From Microbacterium album (lineage in GTDB: Bacteria; Actinomycetota; Actinomycetes; Actinomycetales; Microbacteriaceae): 60,235 nucleotides of DNA. The stretch spans positions 1-60,235 of the forward strand of contig NZ_BMJY01000016.1 of assembly GCF_014643695.1 (NCBI RefSeq), given 5' to 3'. Positions 1 through 8,722 of this stretch are shown in pieces. The notes beneath the pieces are model-generated. The model ran no database searches and was not told the origin of the DNA. It saw only the letters and a program-made list of their open reading frames with translations. Position 1 is the first letter of the stretch. Each line of letters begins with the position of its first letter. A program made the translations under genes and the position numbers.

Positions 1-2
1 TC

Positions 3-1346
3 CAGCAGACCGGGGCCCTGGCGGACGCCGATCTGGTCGATGCCGTCGGCACGGTGGAGGCGTTGGGGCGGATGGTCGACGCCGCCCGGGTGCGTCTGGC
101 CGGCGAGGTGGATGCCCGGTCTGCCCGCGACTCCGAGGACCGCCTCTCGGCCCGGTACGGGTGCCGCAACGGGGTGGAACTGCTCGAGCGCACGACCCGG
201 GTGTCGGCGAAGACGATCAACGCCCGTATCCGGTTGGACAAGCGCACCCGGCCCCGGGTGTCGTTGACCGGGGAGGAACTCCCGGCGCGGTTCCCCCACG
301 TCGCCCACGCACTCCGCGACGGCGCCCTCGGGGTCGACGCGGCATACGAGATCACGACAGCTCTCGCACGGGTGGAGGATCGTGCCGACCCGGTCGAGTT
401 CGACGCGGCCGAAGCCACCACCGTCGCGTACGCCACCGGTGCCCTGGACGAACAGGCCGGGATGATCCCGCCGACGTTCGGTGAGGTGCTGGTCCACGTC
501 AGCACCTGGGCGGCGTACCTGGACCAGGACGGCCCCGAACCCGACGCCGAACGCGCCGCCCGCAACCGAGGCCTCACCCTCGGGATCCCGCGTGACGGCG
601 TCGTCCCGCTGCGCGGGTCCCTGCTCCCGGAAGTCGCCGCCGGGCTGCAGCGACTGCTGGACGCGCACCTGAACCCCGCCGTCCGCTTCACCCCCACCGA
701 CCCCGAAGACCGGGACGAAACCGAAGCCTGGTCACAGGACGAGGCCGTGCACGACCCCCGCACGAATACGCAGAAGCGTCACGACGTGCTTGCCGTGATC
801 ATCCAGACCGCCGCGAAAGCCACCGACACCCCGACATTGGGTGGTGCTGCCCCCACCCTCGTCGTCACGGTCGCCGAGGAAGACCTCCACGACCCCACTG
901 CCGCGGCGCGCATCGACGACACCCGCGTGCCGGTGTCCACCGCGCACCGGATCGCGTGCACCGGGGCCGTGCAGAAGGTGATCCACGACCGCACCGGGAG
1001 GATCGTCCGCCTCGGCACCCCCGAGCGGGTGTTCAACACCCACCAGCGCCGGGCGATCACCGCCCGCGACGGAGGATGCATCATCCCCGGCTGCACGATC
1101 CCGGCGGCGTGGTGCGAGATCCACCACGTCGATGAACACGCAAACGGTGGCTCCACGCATACCGACAACGGAGTCCTGCTCTGCTGGGGGCACCACCACA
1201 ACCTCGACCGCTCCGGATGGGACATCCGCATGAGAGCCGGTATCCCGGTCATCAAAGCCCCACCCTGGATCGACAGACGCGGCACCTACCGACCCGCACC
1301 CAACGCCCTGACCCGAAGACCGAGAGCACGGCCGCCCTCCGGCTGA
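3..1346 (+). CDS. HNH endonuclease with DUF222 domain (13E12 repeat family), 5' end outside window
   Basis: The reading frame is open to the left edge, so the true start lies outside; the first in-window start codon is GTG at 54, but codons before it read like normal protein. The N-terminal two thirds resemble DUF222, the actinobacterial 13E12 repeat domain. The C-terminus is an HNH nuclease: a CIIPGC cysteine pair, then EIHHVDEHANGG and a later CWGHHH cluster that would hold the metal and catalytic histidine. Members of this family occur in many copies per actinobacterial genome and their role is unsettled; links to mobile DNA have been proposed. Start undefined, family call firm. Confidence 0.85.
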   Translation, partial: QQTGALADADLVDAVGTVEALGRMVDAARVRLAGEVDARSARDSEDRLSARYGCRNGVELLERTTRVSAKTINARIRLDKRTRPRVSLTGEELPARFPHVAHALRDGALGVDAAYEITTALARVEDRADPVEFDAAEATTVAYATGALDEQAGMIPPTFGEVLVHVSTWAAYLDQDGPEPDAERAARNRGLTLGIPRDGVVPLRGSLLPEVAAGLQRLLDAHLNPAVRFTPTDPEDRDETEAWSQDEAVHDPRTNTQKRHDVLAVIIQTAAKATDTPTLGGAAPTLVVTVAEEDLHDPTAAARIDDTRVPVSTAHRIACTGAVQKVIHDRTGRIVRLGTPERVFNTHQRRAITARDGGCIIPGCTIPAAWCEIHHVDEHANGGSTHTDNGVLLCWGHHHNLDRSGWDIRMRAGIPVIKAPPWIDRRGTYRPAPNALTRRPRARPPSG

Positions 1347-1391
1347 CCACGGCGTGCTGATCAGGACGTCCAAGCCCAGCAGCGCGACCCC

Positions 1392-1423
1392 CTGCCGGTG
1401 CGGTGCGGTGCGGTGCGCTGCCG
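1392..1423. repeat. Short GGTGC tandem repeat
   Basis: About four direct copies of the pentamer GGTGC follow one another downstream of the HNH gene. No function is visible; it is probably slippage-prone noncoding DNA. Confidence 0.6.
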
Positions 1424-1483
1424 GCGCGGGGCGGAATCGCGCGCGTCGAACTCGAACGCTCCGTCGACGCGCGTGGGTCCGTC

Positions 1484-1523
1484 GACGGGCGGGAGGCGGG
1501 CGATGCGCCCCCTCCCGCCCGTC
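1484..1523. terminator. Strong hairpin between convergent genes, probable bidirectional terminator
   Basis: A perfect 13-bp stem (1484-1496 with 1511-1523) is followed by a one-base bulge and a further 5-bp stem (1498-1502 with 1506-1510) closing on the loop ATG. It lies between the plus-strand HNH gene (ends 1346) and the minus-strand symporter pair (ends 1530), where terminators for both are expected. There is no U-tract on either side, as is common in high-GC actinobacteria. Confidence 0.7.
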
Positions 1524-1529
1524 GCGGGG

Positions 1530-1661
1530 TCAGATGATCCGGCGTCCTTCTCGCTTCGCCTGGCGGGCGTCCTTCACGAACGCGCGGATGATCACCGCGA
1601 GCGTGCCGATCACCACGACCGGCCAGACGAGCACGTAGGCGGTCAGCAGCAGGGGGTCCAT
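1530..1661 (-). CDS. Putative sodium:solute symporter small subunit, 43 aa
   Basis: This 43-residue protein starts MDPLLLTAYVLVWP, has one hydrophobic helix (about residues 4-28) and ends in a basic tail (KDARQAKREGRRII). Its ATG shares one base with the TGA of the upstream symporter (TGATG at 1663-1659), so the two are almost certainly translationally coupled. Very small single-span proteins encoded directly behind SSS or NSS transporters are a known class annotated as transporter small subunits. The role here, perhaps assembly or stability of the large subunit, is inferred. It is short enough to be missed by gene callers. Confidence 0.75.
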   Translation of the reverse strand: MDPLLLTAYVLVWPVVVIGTLAVIIRAFVKDARQAKREGRRII

Positions 1662-3394
1662 CACTGCTCCTTTCCGGTGTAGGAGGCGTCGGCGTCCTTC
1701 ACGACGCCCTCCGCTTCTGCGACGATCTCGGTACCGGCGGCACCGGCGGCACCGGCGGTCTCCGCCGTGTCGAAGTCGCCGGTGCGCTGCCGGATCACCG
1801 AGAAGTCGAAACGCCGGTCCTTGTTCAGCATCGTCAGCGCGACGCAGACCGTCGTGCTGACGGCGTAGGCGACGAGCGAGCCCGACAACACCGGGTAGGT
1901 GTGCAGGAACCCGATCGCGAACGGCGCAGAGGCCACCGTGGCGATCCCGCCGACGACCAGCGCGACCCGCAGGCCGAAGAAGCCGAACGCCATCAGCCCG
2001 AGCACGACGCCGATGCCGATCACCGAGAGCACGTCGCTGACGATGCCCAGCCCGCCGGACAGGTCGACCCACTCGAATCGCACCGGCAGGAACGTGGCGA
2101 GCGCGGCGACGACCGCGACGCTGAAGGCGACGTTGGTGACGCGGTTCCAGTAGAAGCTCGCGATCACCGGGAACACGAGGGCTCCCCACATGGCCCCGAC
2201 GAACACCAGCAGGTCGAGGATGTTGAACTGCATCGACGCGAAGCCGAGCGCCGCCGCGGTCGCGCCCACCATCGTCAGGCGGCCGACGACCAGCATGGTC
2301 CTCGGGTTGGCGTTCTTCTTGCCGGCGATGTTCTGGCCGTAGACGTCGGCCATCATGATCGACGAGAGCGCCGTCATGTCGGCATCCGCCGTCGACGACA
2401 GGGAGCCGATGATCATGACGAAGAACACGCAGATCAGGATCGGGGTGAGGTAGGTCGCCGCCATCTGCGGGATCAGGTTGTTGACGTCCCCGCCCATCGG
2501 CTCGATGCCGGCGTACAGGGCGATGACGCCCAGCATCCCCACGCCGATGATGGTCGCGCCGTACCCGACCGTCGCGGTGACGAACGTCTTCTTGATGAGG
2601 TCCTCGCGCACGGCGAACAGGCGCTGCGCGATGGTCTGGTTGCCGATCGCGTACGCGAGCACGGCCGCGATGTACGGCGCTCCCTGGTTGAAGAACGCGT
2701 CGGAGGAGAAGAAGTCGCCCTGCTGCGGCGTCAGGTTCTGCGCGCCCGTCACGAACAGGTCCGGGCCGCCCGCCGCGAAGAAGATCACCGGGATCAGGAT
2801 GGCCACAGCGCCGAGCATCGCCAGCACCTGCACGAAGTCCGTCAGCACCGATGCGCGGAAGCCGGACCACAGCGTGTACGCGAGGACGCCGATCGCGATC
2901 GCGACGATGCCCTGGGTGAAGGTGAACGGCGACAGCATCGCGATGAGAGCGCCGCCGGCGATCAGGTTGGAGGTCAGGCTGATGAGGCTGCCGAGCACGT
3001 TCGACCCCGCGAGCATGAGCTGGCTCGAGCGTCCGTGTCGAGCGAACATGACCTCGGCGATGGTGTGCGCCTTCGGGGCCACCGCGCGGATGCGGCGCCC
3101 GAACGGGTAGATGAGCAGGATCATCAGCGCGCCCCACAGGCCGTAGTGGATGGGGCCGGAGATGCCGTACGTGTAGCCGGATGTCGCCGATGCGTACATC
3201 GAGGATGCCCAGATCCACGTCGCGGTCATGGACGCGGCCGAGATGCCGAAGCCAATCTTGCCGCCGCCGGTCATGTAGCCGTCGGCGTTCTCCCGTCTGC
3301 GGGAGATGCGGATCGACATGTACAGGCTGCCGCCGAAGAACAGCAGCATGAGCAGGACAACGATCGGTCCTGAGAGTGTCTGGAGGTCGCCCAC
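1661..3394 (-). CDS. Sodium:solute symporter family (SSS) transporter
   Basis: A 577-residue polytopic membrane protein, the usual size for SSS transporters, with about 13-14 hydrophobic segments. It would bring a small solute into the cell with Na+. The N-terminal region (RISRRRENADGYMTGGGKIG, then ASMTATWIWASSMYASATSGY) matches the SSS pattern of a cytoplasmic loop before the broken helix, and SLSSTADADMTALSS fits the second Na+-site helix. The substrate cannot be read from sequence. The C-terminal tail (last ~60 residues) is Ala/Gly/Glu-rich and cytoplasmic. GTG start at 3394; the downstream small subunit overlaps its stop by one base. Confidence 0.85.
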   Translation of the reverse strand: MGDLQTLSGPIVVLLMLLFFGGSLYMSIRISRRRENADGYMTGGGKIGFGISAASMTATWIWASSMYASATSGYTYGISGPIHYGLWGALMILLIYPFGRRIRAVAPKAHTIAEVMFARHGRSSQLMLAGSNVLGSLISLTSNLIAGGALIAMLSPFTFTQGIVAIAIGVLAYTLWSGFRASVLTDFVQVLAMLGAVAILIPVIFFAAGGPDLFVTGAQNLTPQQGDFFSSDAFFNQGAPYIAAVLAYAIGNQTIAQRLFAVREDLIKKTFVTATVGYGATIIGVGMLGVIALYAGIEPMGGDVNNLIPQMAATYLTPILICVFFVMIIGSLSSTADADMTALSSIMMADVYGQNIAGKKNANPRTMLVVGRLTMVGATAAALGFASMQFNILDLLVFVGAMWGALVFPVIASFYWNRVTNVAFSVAVVAALATFLPVRFEWVDLSGGLGIVSDVLSVIGIGVVLGLMAFGFFGLRVALVVGGIATVASAPFAIGFLHTYPVLSGSLVAYAVSTTVCVALTMLNKDRRFDFSVIRQRTGDFDTAETAGAAGAAGTEIVAEAEGVVKDADASYTGKEQ

Positions 3395-3689
3395 CGGGTG
3401 TTTCTCACTTTCTCGTCGTGATGCGGCAGGAGCCGCCGGTCGAAGGAGAAAGTGCCGGCTAAGTGGGGGAGGGGGAGGGGGCGGTCGGGGGAGGTGTGGT
3501 CGTCGAGAGATCTCGTGCTGTCAGCATGGCGAACGAACCTGGACCACTGAGGCGCATGGCAGCGCACGACGAGAGGCCCGGGGTGCGGCTCCTTTCCGGG
3601 GTGCGGGTTTTCCGCGCCTCATCGTAGTGGGGGCCGCGGCCACGACCGGAATCCGCGCGTGCCGTGCGGTCCCCGCGAAGACCGCTTCC
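3395..3689. other. 295-bp intergenic region upstream of the symporter
   Basis: No convincing gene. It should hold the symporter promoter on the minus strand, but I see no good -35/-10 pair. A small inverted repeat, CGAGA-GA-TCTCG (3504-3515), could be an operator. Near the right end GCGGTC (3666-3671) and GACCGC (3680-3685) can pair as a weak hairpin just beyond the stop of the SGNH hydrolase and may be its terminator. The 3460-3490 stretch is G-rich. Confidence 0.4.
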
Positions 3690-4496
3690 TCAGAGGCTCC
3701 CCGGCGCCTCGGGGTCGTCGGCGGCCTCCAGGCGCGTGGCGGGGTCGACGATCTCGGCGAGGCTCTGCGCGAGCCGCTCGGCGAGGTACGCGTGGCCCGC
3801 CACGGAGGGGTGGTTCGCGCCCGTCTCGCTCGTGTCGATGACCGTCCGGTAGTTGTCCTCGGTGATCCACTCCTCGCGCAGCGGAGAGATGTACCACCAC
3901 CCGCGCGTCTGCGCGAGCGACGCCAGGTCCGCGTCGATGCGCGCCGTCGCCTCCTCCACGGGAAGCACCTGCGGCGCGGGGCCGAGGACGACGACCGGCG
4001 TCTCGGGATACAGCGCCGCAAGGGCGTCCCACGCCGCCGTGACCGCGTCCGGGTACCCCTCGGCGGGCTCCCGGCGGTCGTTGATCGACCCCTGGACGAC
4101 GATCAGGTCGTAGCGCGCCTCCGGGTCGAGTTCCGCAATGCGCTCCCCGAACGTCGGCACGCCGGGACGCACGTAGCCGCTGCCCCGGACGCCGTCGACG
4201 TGCGTACGGCCGCCGAGGAGGTCCGCGAGCACGTACGCGTAGCCGAGCTCCAGCGGTGTGGCGGCGGAGCCGTAGGTCCACGAGTCGCCGAGGACGAGCA
4301 CGTCCGGCTCCTCGGGAAGCGCGAGCGGCGCCGGCTCGAGCACGGGAGCCGGATCGGCCGCGGCGGCCCGCTCGACCTCGGCCACGGGGGCCGCCCACGG
4401 CCGCAGGGCGCCCGCGAGGACGGCCGCGCCCACGGCGACGACCGCCGCGACGAGAAGGACGGCGACGACGCGGCGGGGGATCGGCGCGCGCGACAT
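3690..4496 (-). CDS. Membrane-anchored SGNH/GDSL hydrolase
   Basis: A 268-residue protein with an N-terminal hydrophobic helix (residues 9-31) that anchors or exports it, then an Ala/Pro/Glu-rich spacer and an SGNH hydrolase fold. Block I is VLVLGDSWTYG with the predicted nucleophile Ser72; VVQGSINDR is the block III Gly/Asn motif; NHPSVAGH (228-235) supplies the catalytic His of block V. Such enzymes hydrolyse esters, often acetyl groups on lipids or glycans, outside the membrane; the substrate is unknown. I chose ATG 4496 because the frame's longer extension (to 4625) is Arg-rich, lacks protein character and would run into the argS promoter. It is divergent from argS. Confidence 0.82.
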   Translation of the reverse strand: MSRAPIPRRVVAVLLVAAVVAVGAAVLAGALRPWAAPVAEVERAAAADPAPVLEPAPLALPEEPDVLVLGDSWTYGSAATPLELGYAYVLADLLGGRTHVDGVRGSGYVRPGVPTFGERIAELDPEARYDLIVVQGSINDRREPAEGYPDAVTAAWDALAALYPETPVVVLGPAPQVLPVEEATARIDADLASLAQTRGWWYISPLREEWITEDNYRTVIDTSETGANHPSVAGHAYLAERLAQSLAEIVDPATRLEAADDPEAPGSL

Positions 4497-4629
4497 GCGA
4501 AGCACAGTAGGCGATGCGCGTGAACGGCACGAGAGCACCGAGGGCCCCGAGCGCGATCCGTTGCCAAGCCGTGACGTTCGCCGGCCGGCGGGGCCGCCGC
4601 GCGCACGGGGAGCGACAAGGCCCACGCCC

Positions 4630-4635
4630 TAGACT
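4630..4635 (+). promoter_or_regulatory. argS -10 element (TAGACT), probable leaderless promoter
   Basis: TAGACT lies 9 nt before the argS ATG at 4645. In actinobacteria this spacing places the transcription start at or next to the A of the start codon, giving a leaderless mRNA; there is no Shine-Dalgarno sequence. No clear -35 is visible. Confidence 0.6.
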
Positions 4636-4644
4636 TGTCGGCCT

Positions 4645-6312
4645 ATGAACCCCGATGCCCTCGCCGCCGCCCTGCTCGCCGTCCTGACGCCGATCGCGGA
4701 GCGGCGACGCCCCGGCGAGCCCCTCGGGCTGAGTGCCGCCGACATCACCTTCGAGCGGCCCCGCAACCGCGACCACGGCGACTGGGCCTCGAACGTCGCG
4801 ATGAAGCTCGCCAAGCGGCTGGGCGCCGCGCCCCGCGAGCTGGCCGACGAGATCGCCGCGGGGCTGTCCGACACCGAGGGCGTCGCGAGCGTGGAGGTCG
4901 CCGGCCCGGGCTTCATCAACATCCGCCTCGACGCGGCCGCGGCGGGGGCCCTCGCGAAGACGATCGTGGACGCGGGCGCCGACTACGGCCGCAACGACTC
5001 GCAGGCGGGCCGCACGATCAACCTGGAGTTCGTCAGCGCCAACCCGACGGGGCCGCTGCACATCGCGCACACGCGCTGGGCGGCACTGGGCGACGCCATC
5101 GCGCGCCTGCTGCTGTTCAGCGGCGCGCAGGTCGCCCGCGAGTACTACATCAACGACGCCGGAGCGCAGATGGACCGCTTCGGCGCGTCCGTGCTGGCGT
5201 CGATCAAGGGCGAGGACAAGCCCGAGGGCGGATACTCCGGGGCCTACATCGACGAGCTCGCGCAGAAGGTGCTCGCGGAGCGCCCCGACATCCTCTCGCT
5301 GCCTGACGAGGAGCAGGTGGCCGTCGCGCGCGACCTCGCCTATCCCCACCAGCTCGCCGAGATCCGCGCGTCGCTGGAGTCGTTCAACGTCGCGTTCGAC
5401 GAGTGGTTCTCGGAGCGGGTCCTCCACGCCGCCGGCCCGAACGGGGAGCCCAGCCTGATCGACCAGGCGGTCGAACGGCTGCGGGCGCAGGGGCACGTGT
5501 TCGACGAGGACGGCGCCGTGTGGGTGCGCACCACCGACTACGGCGACGACAAGGACCGCGTCATCCGGCGCTCGAACGGCGAGTACACGTACTTCGCGGC
5601 GGACGCCGCGTACTACCTCAACAAGGGCGATCGCGGCTTCGAGCACAAGATCTACCTGCTGGGCGCGGACCACCACGGCTACGTCCACCGCCTCAAGGCC
5701 CTCGCGGGCGCCGCGGGCGAGGACCCGGAGCGCAACATCGAGGTGCTGATCGGGCAGATGGTCTCGATCAACGGGGCGCGCCTGTCCAAGCGCGCCGGCA
5801 ACATCATCGCGATGGACGACATCATCGAGTGGCTCGGCACCGACGCGCTGCGCTATTCGCTCGAGCGCTCGCCCGCCGATTCGCCGCTCGACCTCGACCC
5901 CGACCTGCTGCGCAAGCGCACCAACGACAACCCGGTGTTCTACGTGCAGTACGCGCACGCGCGCACCCACAACGTCGCCCGCAACGCCGTCGACGCCGGC
6001 GTGGACCGCTCCGAGTTCGCTCCCGAGCTGCTCGAGCACGAGACCGAGGCCGCGCTGCTGGGCGCGCTGCAGGAGTTCCCGCGCATCGTGGCGTTCGCGG
6101 CCGAGGTGCGTGAGCCGCATCGGGTGGCGCGCTACCTCGAGGAGCTTGCCGGCCTGTATCACCGCTGGTACGACAACTGCCGCGTCACGCCCAAGGGCGA
6201 CGAGCCGGTCGCCACGGTGCACCGCACGCGCCTGTGGCTCAACGACGCGACCGGCCAGGTGCTGCGCAACGGGCTCGATCTGCTCGGCGTGAGCGCCCCG
6301 ACCCGGATGTGA
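4645..6312 (+). CDS. argS: Arginyl-tRNA synthetase
   Basis: Class I aminoacyl-tRNA synthetase (555 aa, normal length) that charges tRNA-Arg in the cytosol. The HIGH signature is present as HIAH (139-142) within SANPTGPLHIAHTRW, and the KMSK region reads LSKRAGN (about 380-386). The N-terminal domain (about 1-100) recognises the tRNA elbow and the C-terminal DALR helical domain (about 430-555) the anticodon. It begins the conserved argS-lysA-hom cluster. Translation probably starts on a leaderless message from TAGACT at 4630. The next gene follows after 31 bp. Confidence 0.97.
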   Translation: MNPDALAAALLAVLTPIAERRRPGEPLGLSAADITFERPRNRDHGDWASNVAMKLAKRLGAAPRELADEIAAGLSDTEGVASVEVAGPGFINIRLDAAAAGALAKTIVDAGADYGRNDSQAGRTINLEFVSANPTGPLHIAHTRWAALGDAIARLLLFSGAQVAREYYINDAGAQMDRFGASVLASIKGEDKPEGGYSGAYIDELAQKVLAERPDILSLPDEEQVAVARDLAYPHQLAEIRASLESFNVAFDEWFSERVLHAAGPNGEPSLIDQAVERLRAQGHVFDEDGAVWVRTTDYGDDKDRVIRRSNGEYTYFAADAAYYLNKGDRGFEHKIYLLGADHHGYVHRLKALAGAAGEDPERNIEVLIGQMVSINGARLSKRAGNIIAMDDIIEWLGTDALRYSLERSPADSPLDLDPDLLRKRTNDNPVFYVQYAHARTHNVARNAVDAGVDRSEFAPELLEHETEAALLGALQEFPRIVAFAAEVREPHRVARYLEELAGLYHRWYDNCRVTPKGDEPVATVHRTRLWLNDATGQVLRNGLDLLGVSAPTRM

Positions 6313-6343
6313 CGCGGCCGGCGGGCAACCGGAGGGGGACGCC

Positions 6344-7123
6344 ATGGATGCAGGACAGTCCGCGACGGTGCGGAGGCCCGCACGCCGTCGGCGGTGGCCC
6401 TGGGCACTGCTCGTCGCGGTCGTCGTGCTCGCGGCGCTCGCCGGAGCCGCCGAGCTGGCGGCGCGCGCGATCGTGCCGCAGCAGGTGCGCCAGGCCGTCG
6501 TCGCGCAGCTCGGCATGCCCGCCGACCAGCAGCTCGACGTCGCGGTCGGGGGCGGGCTGCTCGTGCCGCAGCTGATCGCGGGACGGCTCGACGACCTGCG
6601 CATCTCCGGCGACGAGGTGCCGCTGGAGGACGTCGTGGCGGATGTGGACGTGCACCTCACGGGCGTCGCGCTGCGGGACGGCGCGGCGGGAGGTCCGGGC
6701 ACGGCCGAGCTGCGCCTGGACGCGACCGCCGTGGAGAGTCTGCTCGCGCGCGCCGACCTGCCGGCGATCCTGAGCGATCCGACGATCGGGTTCGCCGCTC
6801 CGGACGTCGCGGTGGTGATGGACCTGCCGATCTTCGGCACGTCGATCCCGATCGACGTCACGCTGACGCCGGAGGCCGCCGAGGGTCGGCTCGTCCTGCG
6901 GCCGACGGGCGCCTCCGTCGGCGGTGCACGCGTGTCGGCCGAGCAGCTCGCCGGTATGACCGGCCTCGACCTCCCGCCGGTCGACGTCTGCGTCGCCGAC
7001 CGATTCCCGGCGGGACTCGCGCTCCACGACGTCGCGGTCGAGGGGGACGCGCTCGTGGCGCGCCTCGCGATCGAGGCGGGCGCGATGAGCGACCCCGTGC
7101 TGCGCGAGCCGGGCACCTGCTGA
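6344..7123 (+). CDS. DUF2993 (LmeA-like) membrane-anchored lipid-binding protein
   Basis: 259 residues: a basic N-terminus (PARRRRWPW), one transmembrane helix (about 18-39), then an extracytoplasmic domain of the DUF2993 family. That family includes mycobacterial LmeA, a periplasmic phospholipid-binding protein needed for lipomannan maturation. The alternating hydrophobic pattern fits the elongated lipid-binding fold; no catalytic motif is seen. ATG with a good ribosome site (GGAGGGGGA) 6 nt upstream. It sits between argS and lysA, in the same direction but outside both pathways. Family call fairly firm; function inferred from family only. Confidence 0.75.
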   Translation: MDAGQSATVRRPARRRRWPWALLVAVVVLAALAGAAELAARAIVPQQVRQAVVAQLGMPADQQLDVAVGGGLLVPQLIAGRLDDLRISGDEVPLEDVVADVDVHLTGVALRDGAAGGPGTAELRLDATAVESLLARADLPAILSDPTIGFAAPDVAVVMDLPIFGTSIPIDVTLTPEAAEGRLVLRPTGASVGGARVSAEQLAGMTGLDLPPVDVCVADRFPAGLALHDVAVEGDALVARLAIEAGAMSDPVLREPGTC

Positions 7124-7159
7124 GCGGCGCCCGCGAGAAAAAGAACGACGCGGGTGCCC

Positions 7160-7165
7160 TAGACT
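7160..7165 (+). promoter_or_regulatory. Candidate -10 element (TAGACT) for the lysA-hom-thrB operon
   Basis: The same CCCTAGACT string found before argS occurs here. It is 18 nt before GTG 7184 and 69 nt before GTG 7235, so it fits a very short leader for the first start or an ordinary leader for the second. No clear -35 is seen. Confidence 0.5.
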
Positions 7166-7234
7166 CGGGGACATCGCGGACGCGTGCCCATCCCGCACCG
7201 CGCAAGTCCTGACCCCCTCACGATTGAGAACGTC

Positions 7235-8722
7235 GTGCCCGACGCCGCAGCCGACCCTGTCCCCGCCGACCCAGGACAGAGCGCGCTCGCGCCCGGGTGG
7301 CTGACACCGCCGGAGGACCCGAACGACCTCGTCCCCGCCGTGTGGCCGGCCTCGGCGCGTCGGGACGGCGACGGAGCTCTCACGATCGCCGGCATCGCCG
7401 CGCCGGACCTCGTCCGGCGCTTCGGCACGCCCGTGCTCGTGATCGACGAGGACGACGTGCGCACCCGGGCGCGCCGGACGCGCCGCGCGTTCGTCGACGC
7501 GGCCGCGCGACACGGCGGCACGGCCCGTGTCTACTACGCGGGCAAGGCGTTCCTCAGCACCGAGATCGCGCGGTGGATGATCGACGCCGACCTGGGCGTG
7601 GACGTCTGCTCGGCGGGCGAGCTCGAGGTCGCGCTCGCGGCCGGGGTGCCGCCCGAGCGGATCGGGTTCCACGGCAACAACAAGCGCGTGTTCGAGCTCG
7701 AACGGGCGATCTCCGTGGGCGTGGGGACGATCATCGTCGACTCGGACATCGAGATCGAGCGCATCGGCGCGATCACGGCGCGCACCGACCGCCGCCAGAC
7801 CGTGCTCGTGCGGGTCAACAGCGGCGTGCACGCCGAGACGCACCACTTCCTCGCCACGGCCCACGAGGACCAGAAGTTCGGGTTCACGCTCGAGGCCGCC
7901 GAGCGCGCCGTCGCGCGGATCCGCGAGCTGCCGCTCGTCGACTTCGCCGGCCTGCACTGTCACATCGGCTCCCAGATCTTCGGCACGGGCGGCTTCCGCG
8001 AATCCGCCGCCCGGGTGCTCGAGCTGCATGCGCGCCTGCAGGAGGCCGACATGTTCACCGCCGAGGGCGGGCCCGTCCTCAACCTCGGCGGCGGCTTCGG
8101 CATCGCCTACACGCGTGCCGACGCGCCCACGCCCATCGCGGAGCTCGCGGACGGCATCGTCGACGCGGTCGCGGAGCAGTGCGCCGTGCGGGGCATCCCG
8201 CTGCCCACGCTGGCGTTCGAGCCGGGCCGCTCCATCGTCGGCCCCGCGGGCGTCACTCTGTACGAGGTCGGCACGATCAAGAGCGTCGCGGTCGACGGCC
8301 CTGCCGGGACGGCCGAGCGCCGCTACGTCAGCGTCGACGGCGGCATGAGCGACAACGCCCGCACGGCGCTGTACGGCGCGCAGTACTCGGCCCGTCTCGC
8401 CTCGCGCGAGGGCGTCGGGGCGCCGGTGCTGAGCCGCGTCGTGGGCCTGCACTGCGAGTCGGGGGACGTCGTCGTCGACCACGAGTACCTGCCCGCCGAC
8501 GTCGCGCCCGGCGACCTGCTGGCGGTGCCGGCGACCGGCGCCTACTGCGCGCCGCTCGCCAGCAACTACAACCATGTGCCGCGCCCGCCCGTCGTGGCCG
8601 TCACGGGCGGAAGCGCGCGCGTCATCGTGCGGGGCGAGCGGATCGAGGATCTGCTCGCGCGCGATGCGGGGATCCACGGTGCGGCTGACCACCCGGTCGC
8701 CGCGGGAGAGGGAGAAGCATGA
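7235..8722 (+). CDS. lysA: Diaminopimelate decarboxylase
   Basis: PLP enzyme of the alanine racemase/ODC fold that decarboxylates meso-diaminopimelate to L-lysine, the last step of lysine synthesis. YYAGKAFL carries the PLP lysine, CHIGSQIF and LGGGFGI are the conserved glycine-rich phosphate-binding elements, and EPGRSIVG and HCESGD complete the active site. The preferred start is GTG 7235, which begins an N-terminus (PDAAADPVPADPGQSALAPG) like those of relatives; GTG 7184 in the same frame adds 17 residues of unconvincing sequence. The stop overlaps the hom start (ATGA at 8719), so translation is coupled to the threonine branch. Confidence 0.95.
   Translation: MPDAAADPVPADPGQSALAPGWLTPPEDPNDLVPAVWPASARRDGDGALTIAGIAAPDLVRRFGTPVLVIDEDDVRTRARRTRRAFVDAAARHGGTARVYYAGKAFLSTEIARWMIDADLGVDVCSAGELEVALAAGVPPERIGFHGNNKRVFELERAISVGVGTIIVDSDIEIERIGAITARTDRRQTVLVRVNSGVHAETHHFLATAHEDQKFGFTLEAAERAVARIRELPLVDFAGLHCHIGSQIFGTGGFRESAARVLELHARLQEADMFTAEGGPVLNLGGGFGIAYTRADAPTPIAELADGIVDAVAEQCAVRGIPLPTLAFEPGRSIVGPAGVTLYEVGTIKSVAVDGPAGTAERRYVSVDGGMSDNARTALYGAQYSARLASREGVGAPVLSRVVGLHCESGDVVVDHEYLPADVAPGDLLAVPATGAYCAPLASNYNHVPRPPVVAVTGGSARVIVRGERIEDLLARDAGIHGAADHPVAAGEGEA

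Noticed and set aside
1530..3218. Long minus-strand frame of 562 codons over the symporter
   Set aside because: It is an Arg/His/Asp-rich shadow of the symporter gene; only its last 43 codons (1530-1661) are a real small protein.
4497..4625. Longer N-terminus for the SGNH hydrolase
   Set aside because: The extension is Arg/Ser-rich, lacks protein character and overlaps the argS promoter; ATG 4496 gives a normal membrane anchor.
3619..7116. Minus-strand frame of 1165 codons over argS and the DUF2993 gene
   Set aside because: Composition is typical of antisense frames in high-GC genes, with no domain; argS and DUF2993 on the other strand are clear.
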